In this document: in pieces, positions 8,626 to 17,359 of the stretch | Layout: each line of letters opens with the position of its first letter | Numbering within the stretch: the first letter of the stretch is position 1 | DNA from: an uncultured Bacteroidia bacterium | GTDB lineage: Bacteria > Bacteroidota > Bacteroidia > J057 > CALLMJ01 | Assembly: GCA_938005475.1 (NCBI GenBank) | Contig: CALLNY010000007.1 | Coordinates: forward strand, 1-53,996 | Direction of reading: 5' to 3' | Length of the DNA stretch: 53,996 nt | Made by a program: the position numbers and the translations under genes | The notes under the pieces: generated by a model | Seen by the model: the letters and a program-made list of their open reading frames with translations, nothing else | The model's database searches: none | What the model was told of the DNA's origin: nothing

Positions 8626-9267
8626 ATGAGAATATTATTATTTTTTTTACTATTATCAATGATTTGTCTAAAAGTTCAATCCCAAATAGATAGTACTAGG
8701 CAAAATCATAGAATGATTTTTTCTTTGGACTCACGTAATTCTTATATCAAAGGACAGAAAGCCGCTATCAACGGTATAAAATTTGGAATTAAAGAAAACC
8801 GCTTTGCTACTGGAATTGGAGCATACGGATTAAGCAAGCCTATCAAACGAGAGGGTACTTTTGAAAGTTTATCCAGTAAAACCATTGAAGGTAAAGTAGA
8901 ACTTTATTTTGATTATTACACTTTTTGGATAGATTACGCTTGGATAGAAACCAAACGTTGGGAACTTACCAGTGCTTACCATTTAGGAATAGGGAAAATA
9001 GAAATTTTGTATTATCCTTATGATTTATCAATCATTAGACCACATAGAAAAGCCATAGGAGTAACAGAACTATTTATATCGGTAGTTTACAAGGTTCATC
9101 GTTACTTGGGTTTTGGGGTAGGAAGTGGAATAAGAAATCTCATTTCGTTGAACAAGATTGTTATCAAAAATTTTGATTCTCCGCTATATCAGTTCCGTAT
9201 TAAACTGTATACATCAGAAATTTTCAAGGATATTAAAGGATTAGTAAATAAAAAGTACAAAAAGTAA
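8626..9267 (+). CDS. Exported protein of unknown function, probably a small outer-membrane beta-barrel
   Basis: About 213 residues. I place the start at ATG 8626, because there a clear signal peptide begins (MRILLFFLLLSMICLKVQSQ, likely cut before or after the final Gln). The open frame upstream to 8485 is Lys/Asn-rich and has no such signal. The mature part alternates short hydrophobic and polar stretches with many Tyr and Trp, as in small barrel proteins of Bacteroidota, but I recognise no family. It converges with the next gene (8 nt between stops), which encodes a protein of similar character. Confidence 0.6.
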   Translation: MRILLFFLLLSMICLKVQSQIDSTRQNHRMIFSLDSRNSYIKGQKAAINGIKFGIKENRFATGIGAYGLSKPIKREGTFESLSSKTIEGKVELYFDYYTFWIDYAWIETKRWELTSAYHLGIGKIEILYYPYDLSIIRPHRKAIGVTELFISVVYKVHRYLGFGVGSGIRNLISLNKIVIKNFDSPLYQFRIKLYTSEIFKDIKGLVNKKYKK

Positions 9268-9275
9268 ATAATTTT

Positions 9276-9977
9276 TTACCAGTGTAATTTTTTTTGTCTA
9301 AAAGCGAAACCTACTTCACAACCGAGATAGAACATAAAATTAGGGGTAGTATCCCAAAAATGGTCTTTTGCGTTATCAGGTTGTAGTGCCCAATAATAAT
9401 ATTCTGCACCAGCAAATAGGCATATAGCATAAGTTTTTTTAGGTCCTAAGAGCCATTGGTTACCACCAGAGAGGGTAAAACCTGGTTTATGAATAAAAAT
9501 TTTTCCTGCTACCGTATAATTTTCGTTGTAGTAAATACCTCTTAGGAAAGCATAATTTATCCCCATATAAAAGAATGCTCCTTCTGGTGCATTTTTCGTT
9601 TTAATATATTGTTTAATTCCTATTCTTGCTACTGGACCGAGAATCTTTTCTTTATGGATTTTGTAATCCCTATAAAAAAAGCCGGCCGAGGTATAAAAAA
9701 ATTTATTGTATGGAGAAGTCCAGAATTCCTTCATTAAAGCTTTAAATTCCGAGGGCGGCTTTACGTTTTTTTCATCAGGGAACTCTTCTTCACTATAATA
9801 GTAACCTGTGGAAGCATATACATATTTATAATGAGTAATTTTTCTTTCGTAACTAAATCGGAACTCTCCAAATAAACCACCAACTGGGTCAAATTTAATA
9901 CAAAATAATTTAGGGAGTTGTCCTAAAATTACAGTAGGGAGTAAGAGTAGAGTAATGGAAATATTAGTTTTTTTCAT
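9276..9977 (-). CDS. Exported protein of unknown function, probable outer-membrane beta-barrel
   Basis: A 233-residue protein with a signal peptide (about 1-19, ending VILGQ). The mature part is rich in aromatic residues in amphipathic strands. The opening FDPVGGLFGEFRFSYERKI is typical of Bacteroidota barrel proteins that begin with a conserved strand pair, and the C-terminus (YLGCEVGFAFRQKKLHW) resembles a last barrel strand followed by a short tail. It starts 5 nt after the arginase stop, so the two are probably co-transcribed, though no functional link is evident. Confidence 0.65.
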   Translation of the reverse strand: MKKTNISITLLLLPTVILGQLPKLFCIKFDPVGGLFGEFRFSYERKITHYKYVYASTGYYYSEEEFPDEKNVKPPSEFKALMKEFWTSPYNKFFYTSAGFFYRDYKIHKEKILGPVARIGIKQYIKTKNAPEGAFFYMGINYAFLRGIYYNENYTVAGKIFIHKPGFTLSGGNQWLLGPKKTYAICLFAGAEYYYWALQPDNAKDHFWDTTPNFMFYLGCEVGFAFRQKKLHW

Positions 9978-9982
9978 GGCAT

Positions 9983-10936
9983 CTAAAATTTAGAATGTAC
10001 TAACTCTGCAATCATATTAGAGGCAATGGTCGCCATTTTATTGTTACAATCTAGTAACGGATTTACTTCTACAAGTTCAATAGCGGCTAATTTCGGAGAT
10101 TTCCAAAAATAGTGAAGCAAATATTGTGCTTGTTCTAAGGATAATCCATCAGGGACTGGTGTTCCTGTTCCCGTTGAAATGCTGGGGTCCATACTATCTA
10201 CATCAAAACTTACATACCATAGGTCACATTTATTTAAATAATCATTTGTTTTTTCTGCGATTTTTTGTATACCTAATGTTTTAATTTGCGAAGGAGTAAA
10301 ATAGAGGATATCTGTTTTATGAATAATATCCCATTCAGGAGTTTCACAATCACGTAAAGCAATATAAACGATATCTTCGAATAAGATGTCATCGCCCCCT
10401 AAATTACAGAGGTGGTTCCAGTGGTTCATTTCTTCATCGGAGACATGATTAAGTGGTTTTGTAATTTTTTCTACTTCGAGGACAGTTGCTAGGGGCATAC
10501 CATGTAAGTTCCCGGAGGGAGTAGTATAGGGAGAGTGGAGGTCTGCGTGGGCATCAATCCATATAACACCAAGCCGCTTATCGGGATGAGCTTGCCGAAT
10601 AGCTTTAATAGATGCTCCAGCAAAAGAGTGGTCGCCCCCTAAAATAAAAGGAAAGTAATTTTGTTTAATCAAATGTGTTAATTCGTGGACAATTTGTTCA
10701 TAAATTTTTATAATAGCTTCGATGTTATAAGCGTGTTCATAGTTTTTACCATGCTCAAAGTTCCATTCTAAAGGAGCTTCAATTCTTTTGATAGGATTAT
10801 TTTCAAAGATATTCAACTGGTGCTGTATAGAAGCAAAATGAATAGCTTCAATGCCCAAACTAGCGCCATAAGTGCCTGCTCCTAGCTCCGATTTAACTTC
10901 AAAAAAATAAATAACCTTGTTCTGCCTTGTATGCAT
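9983..10936 (-). CDS. rocF: Arginase family enzyme, probably arginase
   Basis: A 317-residue ureohydrolase. All binuclear manganese ligands are visible: the His in LGGDHSFAG, the Asp-His-Asp set in WIDAHADLHSP and the two Asp in SFDVDSMDPS. The substrate-binding loop TTPSGNLHGMPLA follows the arginase pattern (SGNxHGMP) more closely than agmatinase or formimidoylglutamase. It should hydrolyse arginine to ornithine and urea in the cytoplasm. It is first in a probable two-gene unit with the barrel-like gene downstream. Substrate assignment within the superfamily is an inference from the loop. Confidence 0.85.
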   Translation of the reverse strand: MHTRQNKVIYFFEVKSELGAGTYGASLGIEAIHFASIQHQLNIFENNPIKRIEAPLEWNFEHGKNYEHAYNIEAIIKIYEQIVHELTHLIKQNYFPFILGGDHSFAGASIKAIRQAHPDKRLGVIWIDAHADLHSPYTTPSGNLHGMPLATVLEVEKITKPLNHVSDEEMNHWNHLCNLGGDDILFEDIVYIALRDCETPEWDIIHKTDILYFTPSQIKTLGIQKIAEKTNDYLNKCDLWYVSFDVDSMDPSISTGTGTPVPDGLSLEQAQYLLHYFWKSPKLAAIELVEVNPLLDCNNKMATIASNMIAELVHSKF

Positions 10937-11026
10937 AAACCAAAAATTATTGTAAATTTACAGACTTTTTCTCAAAAAAACAAAATATAGCCCCCAGACA
11001 CATTAAATAATCTTGTTTAATCAGTA

Positions 11027-11947
11027 TTATAAATTACGAACAATGTACCTAACGCCCCTTGGAATTGTATAAAATGCTTTTACTAAATTCGTATCTACTT
11101 TAATTTCGGGAACAACATAAGCAAAGCGATGGTCAATTTTATTGTAATCGATAATCCCTTTAAAATGAGAATATTCAATTTTAGAGTAATAATTTAGAGG
11201 TGCAATAAACCTTACCGAAAGATTATTGGGATACAGACGTATGGTTTTATTAAGCGGTAAACTCTCTACTTCAATAGGTATCACAATCAATCCTTGAATA
11301 AACTTCTGTATATCATATTGCATCATAATAGAATTGGGAAAAATACCAATATTTTCTTTGATTTTGAGAGGTAACTCTAAGATTCCTGAGCCTTCTAAAT
11401 TTAAAGAAAGAGGCTGTGTTTCCCAAAAATAAATATTATCTAAATCACTTTCTAAGCCTTTAATAGTAACAGAATCTGGGAAGAAACGTGGTGGAGTTAC
11501 AAATTGATACCCCTCTTTCAGTGCATAATTTAAATTAGGATAGATAGGTACTTTTTTTTGATATTCTTTTTCAAACTTTAGGAATATACTATCAGGAAAA
11601 ACATTTAAAATAGATAATTCTTTAAAAAATTTATCTAAATCTATAGAATTTTCAGTTTTAATGAAACCATTTTTTAAAGCATCCGTTAAATCTATAATTA
11701 CAGTATCTTTTGCGTTGCTAAGAATGGATTTTAATAAATCAAAGCCCTTTCCAGTTAGCGTTACTTCAATATTTTTAGGAAGCGTTGTTACTAATATCTC
11801 GTGCGAAGGATAATTGGTGTATTTAATAGGTAAAGAAATTAAATGAGTGTATTCATGAGAAAGCACAATAGATAGCCAAAAAAATAGGGAGAGCGTTAAC
11901 GATAGCCCCATCTGAAAAATAATTGCTCTTTTTCTTCTACGTTTCAT
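11027..11947 (-). CDS. YbbR-like domain membrane protein
   Basis: A 306-residue protein with a basic N-terminus (MKRRRKRAI), one membrane segment at about residues 12-28, then an extracytoplasmic region of repeated short beta domains. Segments such as PKNIEVTLTGKGFDLL and ILELPLKIKENIGIFP match YbbR repeats. In Firmicutes YbbR proteins (CdaR) regulate diadenylate cyclase; here no cyclase gene is adjacent. Its start overlaps the Nudix gene by 4 nt, so the two are translationally coupled. Confidence 0.75.
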   Translation of the reverse strand: MKRRRKRAIIFQMGLSLTLSLFFWLSIVLSHEYTHLISLPIKYTNYPSHEILVTTLPKNIEVTLTGKGFDLLKSILSNAKDTVIIDLTDALKNGFIKTENSIDLDKFFKELSILNVFPDSIFLKFEKEYQKKVPIYPNLNYALKEGYQFVTPPRFFPDSVTIKGLESDLDNIYFWETQPLSLNLEGSGILELPLKIKENIGIFPNSIMMQYDIQKFIQGLIVIPIEVESLPLNKTIRLYPNNLSVRFIAPLNYYSKIEYSHFKGIIDYNKIDHRFAYVVPEIKVDTNLVKAFYTIPRGVRYIVRNL

Positions 11948-12528
11948 AGAAAATAAGTTTCAAAAATAGCCTTAATTGAAGGATAAGTATCTTTTTTTAG
12001 TATCTCTTCTTTTGTTAACCATTCAATAGCCGTAATATCTTCCGCTAATTGAGGCTTTAATAAGACGGTTTGTTCTGTACAAAAAACTTCGTACCAATAA
12101 GTAGTTTTGATTATATATTGATTTTTTTGTAGATAGATGTGATAGGTAAGATCTATAAATTTTATAATTTTCAACAAATTTTTTGGTATATTTACTTCTT
12201 CTTCAATTTCTCTTAAAGCCGCATCTTCTGGATGCTCTCCCTTATCAATTTTTCCTTTGGGTAAATCCCATTTTCCCCTTCTAAAAATCATAAGATATTG
12301 GTTATTAGGATTATAAATCACCCCCCCCGCCGCCTCTATCGGCTCTAATAATTTTAACATTTCTTTCCAAACTCTATGATAACATTCCTGGTCCTCCACT
12401 AAAATACACAAATTATGATTAGCCTCAACTAAAAAATTGTATAACTGTTTGGAATTAAAAGCCTTACATGTTAAATCGTTTCCAAACTTGATAAAATATT
12501 CATTATAAAAAATTTTAGGGTATTTCAT
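11944..12528 (-). CDS. Nudix hydrolase
   Basis: A 194-residue protein with a Nudix fold in the second half. The Nudix box runs GKIDKGEHPEDAALREIEEE and is followed by VNI: all the catalytic Glu and Arg are present, but the consensus Gly near the end is Asn. It is preceded by WDLPKGK, normal for the family. The N-terminal 75 residues are an extra alpha/beta piece found in Bacteroidota Nudix proteins of unknown substrate. Upstream is a -7 box only 5 nt from the ATG, suggesting a leaderless transcript. It heads a two-gene operon with the YbbR gene. Confidence 0.88.
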   Translation of the reverse strand: MKYPKIFYNEYFIKFGNDLTCKAFNSKQLYNFLVEANHNLCILVEDQECYHRVWKEMLKLLEPIEAAGGVIYNPNNQYLMIFRRGKWDLPKGKIDKGEHPEDAALREIEEEVNIPKNLLKIIKFIDLTYHIYLQKNQYIIKTTYWYEVFCTEQTVLLKPQLAEDITAIEWLTKEEILKKDTYPSIKAIFETYFL

Positions 12529-12532
12529 ATTG

Positions 12533-12559
12533 CAAAATTAAAAATTTATCTATTTACAA
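12533..12559 (-). promoter_or_regulatory. Promoter of the nudix-ybbR operon
   Basis: On the minus strand, TAATTTTG (12533-12540) matches the -7 box. A TTG at 12557-12559 lies 16 nt upstream of it, slightly closer than the 20 nt seen at other promoters here. The start codon is 4 bases beyond the box. Confidence 0.55.
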
Positions 12560-12652
12560 ATACTTTTATTTTAAGTGGGATGCTTATTTCATAATATTTC
12601 ATTATTTTTTTGCAAAATTGGATAGGAATCGTTTTACACTACACTTTTTATT

Positions 12653-12684
12653 TTATCTATGAAGCAAGTGGCTCCCATAGATAA
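12653..12684. repeat. 9-bp inverted repeat in the nudix/CoA-transferase divergent region
   Basis: TTATCTATG at 12653-12661 and CATAGATAA at 12676-12684 are perfect inverted arms around a 14-nt loop. Neither side has a U-tract, so it is not an obvious terminator. It could be a regulator binding site or the hairpin of a small transcript. The 263-bp region also contains a short tandem repeat (ATTTCATAAT/ATTTCATTAT at 12586-12605). Confidence 0.5.
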
Positions 12685-12767
12685 TAATATTCCGAAGGCT
12701 GAGTAATAAAACATAGAAATAAATTCTAAAATTATAGAAAAATAAAATCTCATTGCCTATTTTATCC

Positions 12768-12775
12768 TATATTTG
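12768..12775 (+). promoter_or_regulatory. -7 element of the CoA-transferase gene
   Basis: TATATTTG matches TAnnTTTG exactly and ends 16 nt before the ATG. The only nearby TTG (12753-12755) is 12 nt away, so the -33 element is unsupported. Confidence 0.5.
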
Positions 12776-12791
12776 CTTTTAAAACAGAAAC

Positions 12792-13955
12792 ATGCTTCCC
12801 CCAATAAAAATTTTAGACTTTACAAGATTATTACCTGGACCTTTAGCGACACTTTATTTGGCAGATTTAGGAGCAGAGGTCATCAAAGTAGAAGATAACA
12901 AGCAAGGAGATTACGTACGATTTATGCCGCCCCTACTTAAAAACTATTCTCCTTTATACTTACTTCTTAATCGTAACAAAAAAAGCATTGCCATAGATTT
13001 TTATCAAGAAGAAGGGCAAAATATTATTCATCGTTTAGTACAGGAGGCAGATGTTGTAATAGAAGGCTTTAAGCCAGGTACTATGAAAAAATGGAATTTA
13101 GACTATGAAACCTTAAAATCTATCAAGCCAGATTTGATTTACATAGCTATAACTGGCTATGGAAGTAAAGGAAAATGGGCTAATCGTGCAGGGCATGATC
13201 TTAATTTTTTAGGTTATACAGGCATATTGCATCATCTCATCAAAAATGAAGTAACCATTCCTCCTATTCAAATTGCCGATGTCCTTGGCGGTTCTATGCA
13301 TGCTGTAATAGCTACCCTCGCCGCTTATATCCATAAACTTACTTATCATGAAGGGCAATTTCTCGATATCGCTATGTTAGATGCTACTTTTGCGAATACC
13401 CACATGTTGTTAAGTAGTTTTTTAGCAATGCGTACCGAGTTACCACCAGGAAGTGACTTACTCACAGGAGGTATGCCTTTTTATGATGTATATCCCACCA
13501 AAGATAACCGCTACATGGTACTTGCCGCCATAGAAACTAAATTCTGGAAACTCTTTTGCCATACTGTTCAACGGGAAGATCTTCTCCCTAAACAATTTGT
13601 ATTTGGTGAAGACGCTAAACTCGTGCGTCACGAACTTACTCAACTATTCCAATCTAAAACCCAAAATGAATGGATAGAAATCTTTGACCCCGTAGATTGC
13701 TGTGTAACCCCTGTACTTAATTACACAGAAGCTTTGCAATTGAAACACTTTCAAGAAAAAAATACCATATTCTCTTCCAACCATACTACCGAGGGTAATT
13801 TTAAAAGTTTAAATATACCTATTTTCAGTGAAAAAATTATTCGTCATGATAGACAAGCCCCCGCATGGGGTGAACATACCCAAGAAATCCTCGAAAAATT
13901 ACAATTCTCTGAAATCCAAATTGATAATTTAAAACAACAAAAAATTATCTTATGA
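12792..13955 (+). CDS. CaiB/BaiF family CoA-transferase (class III)
   Basis: A 387-residue class III CoA-transferase or racemase-like protein of full length. The N-terminus has the family pattern LDFTRLLPGPLATLYLADLG followed by AEVIKVE. The catalytic Asp is in RAGHDLNFLGYTG, and the C-terminal part has the usual small-domain region ending in a HTQEIL-type motif (GEHTQEILEKL). Relatives include alpha-methylacyl-CoA racemase and formyl- or succinyl-CoA transferases; the substrate cannot be told. A role beside beta-oxidation of branched acyl-CoA would suit the carboxylase and FadJ genes nearby, but that is inference. Confidence 0.88.
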   Translation: MLPPIKILDFTRLLPGPLATLYLADLGAEVIKVEDNKQGDYVRFMPPLLKNYSPLYLLLNRNKKSIAIDFYQEEGQNIIHRLVQEADVVIEGFKPGTMKKWNLDYETLKSIKPDLIYIAITGYGSKGKWANRAGHDLNFLGYTGILHHLIKNEVTIPPIQIADVLGGSMHAVIATLAAYIHKLTYHEGQFLDIAMLDATFANTHMLLSSFLAMRTELPPGSDLLTGGMPFYDVYPTKDNRYMVLAAIETKFWKLFCHTVQREDLLPKQFVFGEDAKLVRHELTQLFQSKTQNEWIEIFDPVDCCVTPVLNYTEALQLKHFQEKNTIFSSNHTTEGNFKSLNIPIFSEKIIRHDRQAPAWGEHTQEILEKLQFSEIQIDNLKQQKIIL

Positions 13956-14006
13956 TAATCCTTTCAATAAGTTCCCGCTGATATTCTACAGATTTATTCA
14001 CAGTAT

Positions 14007-14037
14007 TTGTTTTTCTTTGGCTGTTTATTTAATTTTG
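14007..14037 (+). promoter_or_regulatory. Promoter of the SGNH-MBOAT-WG operon
   Basis: TTG at 14007-14009, 20-nt spacer, TAATTTTG at 14030-14037: complete Bacteroidota consensus. The chosen ATG lies 7 nt beyond the box, so the transcript would be leaderless or nearly so. A TTG start at 14017 would lie inside the promoter and is therefore unlikely. Confidence 0.75.
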
Positions 14038-14043
14038 CAGGCA

Positions 14044-15876
14044 ATGAGGATAGTAAGTCCCCCAAATGTAGTAAAAGTATTAGTCTCATTTATTTTATTT
14101 TCAGGTTGTAGATTGAGTAAATCTGAACCTTGCTATTCCTGTCCTGACTATATTGAACAAAAAATTTACTACGAAAAAAAATATCCCTTCATTCGCTATC
14201 ATTATAATATTTTTCAATGGGCTGACTACAAAGCTATTGAGCCCATGATCCAATCCATGAAGAATGTTGGAGCTAGAAAATTTAAAGTTATTCACATTGG
14301 AGACTCCCACGTTCAAGCAGATATTTTTACCCATGAAATACGAACGCGCTTACAAAACGTTTTAGGAATAGGAGGAAGAGGATTAGTTTTTCCTTACGCC
14401 GCCGCAAAAACCCACTCCGGCTCTGACTATACTACCTCCTTTACTGGTATCTGGGAAAGTGCTAAAAACGTCCAATCTCAACCCCAATTAGATATCGGCA
14501 TATCTGGTATATCCATCAAGACCCACGACAAAAAAGCTACCTTTACCCTTCGTTTTATGCATAATCCACAACATGTCAATAATCGTATCCTCAAAATCTA
14601 CAGAAAATACTCCGAAAGTAGCTTCGATTTGAAAATATTACCTCATGGTTTAGCCTCTCCAATTTATGTCAATACCAAGTTAAACCCTGATAAACCCTAT
14701 GTAGAAGTAGAACTGCCCCAAGCTTATGACCATCTTACTTTTTATGTGTATGCTTCTGAAAAAAATCAGAATTTCTTTGAGTGTCATGGTATTTCCTTTG
14801 AAACCCCTGAAAATTCAGGAGTTTTATATCACAGCGTTGGCATCAATGGAGCAGGTTTTTTGAGTATACTACGACAAAACTTAATGGATATCCAAATAGC
14901 AGAAATGCAACCCGATGTCTTGGTCATTGATTTAGGAGGTAATGATTATTACGCAGGAATGAACGAAATTACCTATGAATATAATCTCCGTGCAATTATC
15001 AATCGTTTTAAAAATGCCGCTCCGAACGCATCTATTATCATTTCTTGTTCACATGACCTTTACCGTAGAGGGCTTAGTATCCCTGAATGCATTAAAGCCC
15101 AACAAATCGCAAAAAGAGTAGCCTTTGATACCCAATGCGTATTCTTTGATTACTATAACGTCTCAGGAGGAAGGTATTCTATGCTCCAATGGCATAAAAA
15201 TAACCTCTGCCAATGGGATAGAGTCCATCTCAATTTCCCAGGTTATAAACTGCGTGGTGAACTCTATACTAATGCTTATCTTAATACCTACCATCAAATT
15301 CTCTTGAACGGTCCATTAGATAAATCCGATTTAAATCTAATTGTTTATAATGAAGAACCCAAGAAAATTCCTTCCTCATTAGTAGAAAATAAAATAGAAA
15401 AAACTAATGAAACCCAACTTGAAAAAAAAGTACCCGTAAAAGCTTGGCATAGAGTAAATAAAGGCGAATCTATTTCTTTGATAGCCAATAAGTATGGAGT
15501 TTCAATTTCGGATATAAAAAAATGGAATTTACTACGTGGATATACTATCTACACCGGGCAATATTTAACGATTTTCACAGATTCCAGTTTAGTATCTAAA
15601 AATCAGATAATTCAAAAGATAATTCCTCAAAAAGCAGTAACCACTCACAAGGTCGCAATAACTTCACAAAAAAATATGGCTTCTTCTCAAAATGATACAA
15701 GTAATAAGGTCCATGATAAGAAAATTCAATCTACACCCCCAAAATATACCGTCAAATCAGGAGATAATTTGTGGTTAATAGCTAAAAAACATCATACTAC
15801 CGTAGAAAAATTGCTTAAACTCAATCCAGGTAAAGAAAAAAAGCTTATACCTGGTGATGTCCTAATTTTGCCATAA
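14044..15876 (+). CDS. SGNH-type esterase lipoprotein with two LysM domains
   Basis: About 610 residues from ATG 14044. The N-terminus is a lipoprotein signal (VLVSFILFSGC, cysteine near residue 23). An SGNH hydrolase domain follows: block I VIHIGDSHVQAD (Ser near residue 87), block III DLGGNDYYAG (near 298) and block V WDRVHLNFPG (near 390) with the catalytic Asp and His. Between blocks I and III sits a beta-rich insertion. Two LysM modules follow, at about 468-512 (HRVNKGESISLIANKYG) and 567-610 (YTVKSGDNLWLIAKKHH). LysM binds peptidoglycan or similar N-acetylglucosamine polymers. With the MBOAT gene 8 nt downstream, the pair recalls peptidoglycan O-acetylation enzymes such as PatA/PatB. 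The acyl substrate and direction (transfer or removal) are inferred, not shown. Confidence 0.85.
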   Translation: MRIVSPPNVVKVLVSFILFSGCRLSKSEPCYSCPDYIEQKIYYEKKYPFIRYHYNIFQWADYKAIEPMIQSMKNVGARKFKVIHIGDSHVQADIFTHEIRTRLQNVLGIGGRGLVFPYAAAKTHSGSDYTTSFTGIWESAKNVQSQPQLDIGISGISIKTHDKKATFTLRFMHNPQHVNNRILKIYRKYSESSFDLKILPHGLASPIYVNTKLNPDKPYVEVELPQAYDHLTFYVYASEKNQNFFECHGISFETPENSGVLYHSVGINGAGFLSILRQNLMDIQIAEMQPDVLVIDLGGNDYYAGMNEITYEYNLRAIINRFKNAAPNASIIISCSHDLYRRGLSIPECIKAQQIAKRVAFDTQCVFFDYYNVSGGRYSMLQWHKNNLCQWDRVHLNFPGYKLRGELYTNAYLNTYHQILLNGPLDKSDLNLIVYNEEPKKIPSSLVENKIEKTNETQLEKKVPVKAWHRVNKGESISLIANKYGVSISDIKKWNLLRGYTIYTGQYLTIFTDSSLVSKNQIIQKIIPQKAVTTHKVAITSQKNMASSQNDTSNKVHDKKIQSTPPKYTVKSGDNLWLIAKKHHTTVEKLLKLNPGKEKKLIPGDVLILP

Positions 15877-15884
15877 TCACAAGA

Positions 15885-17357
15885 ATGGATTTTTGGAAGT
15901 TTTTTACTTATTCTACTGAATACTTACCTACTTTTACGTCAGGAGTCTTCGCTATTTTTTTTGTCTTTTTTTATATCATTTGGGCAAATACACAGCACCA
16001 TATCACTTTGAGAAATGCAGTTTTATTGATTTTTAGTTTATATATTTACTACAAACTCGCCAACGAGCACGTTCTATTTTTGATAGGCTATGCGTTGATA
16101 GACTATTTCATTGGTTTACAAATTCATAAAGAAAAAAAAGAAACCGCTAAAAAATTATTACTCTACACAAGTATTTTATGCAATTTAAGTATCTTATTTG
16201 TTTTTAAGTATTTTCATTTTACAGTCCAGACCTGGAATTTATGGACGGGTCAGGACATATGGGTTCCACAATGGACAGCGCCATTAGGAATTTCTTTTTG
16301 GATTTTTCGTAGTCTATCCTATGTCTTTGATATTTATTATGAGACCATAGAAACCCCTGAACGTAATTATTTTTACTATTTGTTGTATTTAAGTTATTTT
16401 CCGATGATATTGGCAGGACCTATAACAAGAGCTGAACCCTTTTTAGAACAAATCAAAAAATCTACTATATTATCAGATAAAACCATAAGTTTAGGTTATT
16501 GGTTGATTTTATGCGGATTAAGTAAAAAAGTTATTTTATCGGACCCACTAGGTTCTAATTTTGTTCTACGTATTTTTGAAAATCCAGGATTTTATACGGG
16601 CATAGAATCTTTACTAGCCGCATTAACTTATGGCTTTTTTTTATTTTATGATTTTTCTGGCTATACCGATATGGCTCTCGGAATGAGTTTTTTAGTTGGT
16701 ATCCAATTACCACAAAATTTCAATGAACCTTTCAAATCTCAGTCTATTACAGAGTTCTGGAGAAGATGGCATATCACTTTATTTCAATGGTTCAGTGATT
16801 ATGTTTATACACCGCTGAATTTTCATTTACGAAATTGGGGAAAAGCCGCCGCTATTTTTAGTATGATGGTAACTTTTTTATTATCTGGAATTTGGCACGG
16901 TGCTAACTTTACTTATATCATTTGGGGCATACTACATGGAATTGCTATTAGCTACGAAATAGCTACCCAAAAACTTCGTATAGCCTTAAAAAATTTATGG
17001 GGAAATTCCTTTCATACTGTTTTTAGTATACTTTGTACCTATTTATTTCTTACCTTTACTTTTTTCTTTTTCAACGCACCTTCCATTGAAAATTCCCTCT
17101 ATATGTTTGACCGTATCCTAAATGAATTCCATCTCGAACTTTTACCTAAATGGTATCAAGAATATCAACTCGTTGCCCATATATTAGTCGCTGGTATAAC
17201 CATCCACTTCCTACCTACCTCTTGGAAAAATTACTTTGAAAATCAATTTATAGTCTTACATTGGACTTTGAAAATAATGGTCATTGTCCTTGTTGTGATT
17301 TTCGTTTATCAATTTAAAAGTTTAGGTTCTATACCATTTGTTTATTTACAATTTTAA
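15885..17357 (+). CDS. MBOAT family membrane-bound O-acyltransferase
   Basis: A 490-residue protein with about ten membrane segments. MBOAT landmarks are the YDFSGYTDMALG segment, NFNEPFKSQSITEFWRRWHI, and LLSGIWHGANFTYIIWG with the catalytic His. This is the AlgI/DltB/PatA type that passes acyl groups across the inner membrane to extracytoplasmic polymers. It is flanked in the same operon by an SGNH esterase lipoprotein with LysM domains and a WG-repeat protein. The likely role is O-acetylation of a wall or surface glycan; no alginate or exopolysaccharide genes are adjacent. Confidence 0.92.
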   Translation: MDFWKFFTYSTEYLPTFTSGVFAIFFVFFYIIWANTQHHITLRNAVLLIFSLYIYYKLANEHVLFLIGYALIDYFIGLQIHKEKKETAKKLLLYTSILCNLSILFVFKYFHFTVQTWNLWTGQDIWVPQWTAPLGISFWIFRSLSYVFDIYYETIETPERNYFYYLLYLSYFPMILAGPITRAEPFLEQIKKSTILSDKTISLGYWLILCGLSKKVILSDPLGSNFVLRIFENPGFYTGIESLLAALTYGFFLFYDFSGYTDMALGMSFLVGIQLPQNFNEPFKSQSITEFWRRWHITLFQWFSDYVYTPLNFHLRNWGKAAAIFSMMVTFLLSGIWHGANFTYIIWGILHGIAISYEIATQKLRIALKNLWGNSFHTVFSILCTYLFLTFTFFFFNAPSIENSLYMFDRILNEFHLELLPKWYQEYQLVAHILVAGITIHFLPTSWKNYFENQFIVLHWTLKIMVIVLVVIFVYQFKSLGSIPFVYLQF

Positions 17358-17359
17358 TT

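Noticed and set aside
14017-14043. TTG start of the SGNH gene 27 bases upstream of the ATG
   Set aside because: It lies between the -33 and -7 elements of a full consensus promoter, and the lipoprotein signal is complete from ATG 14044.
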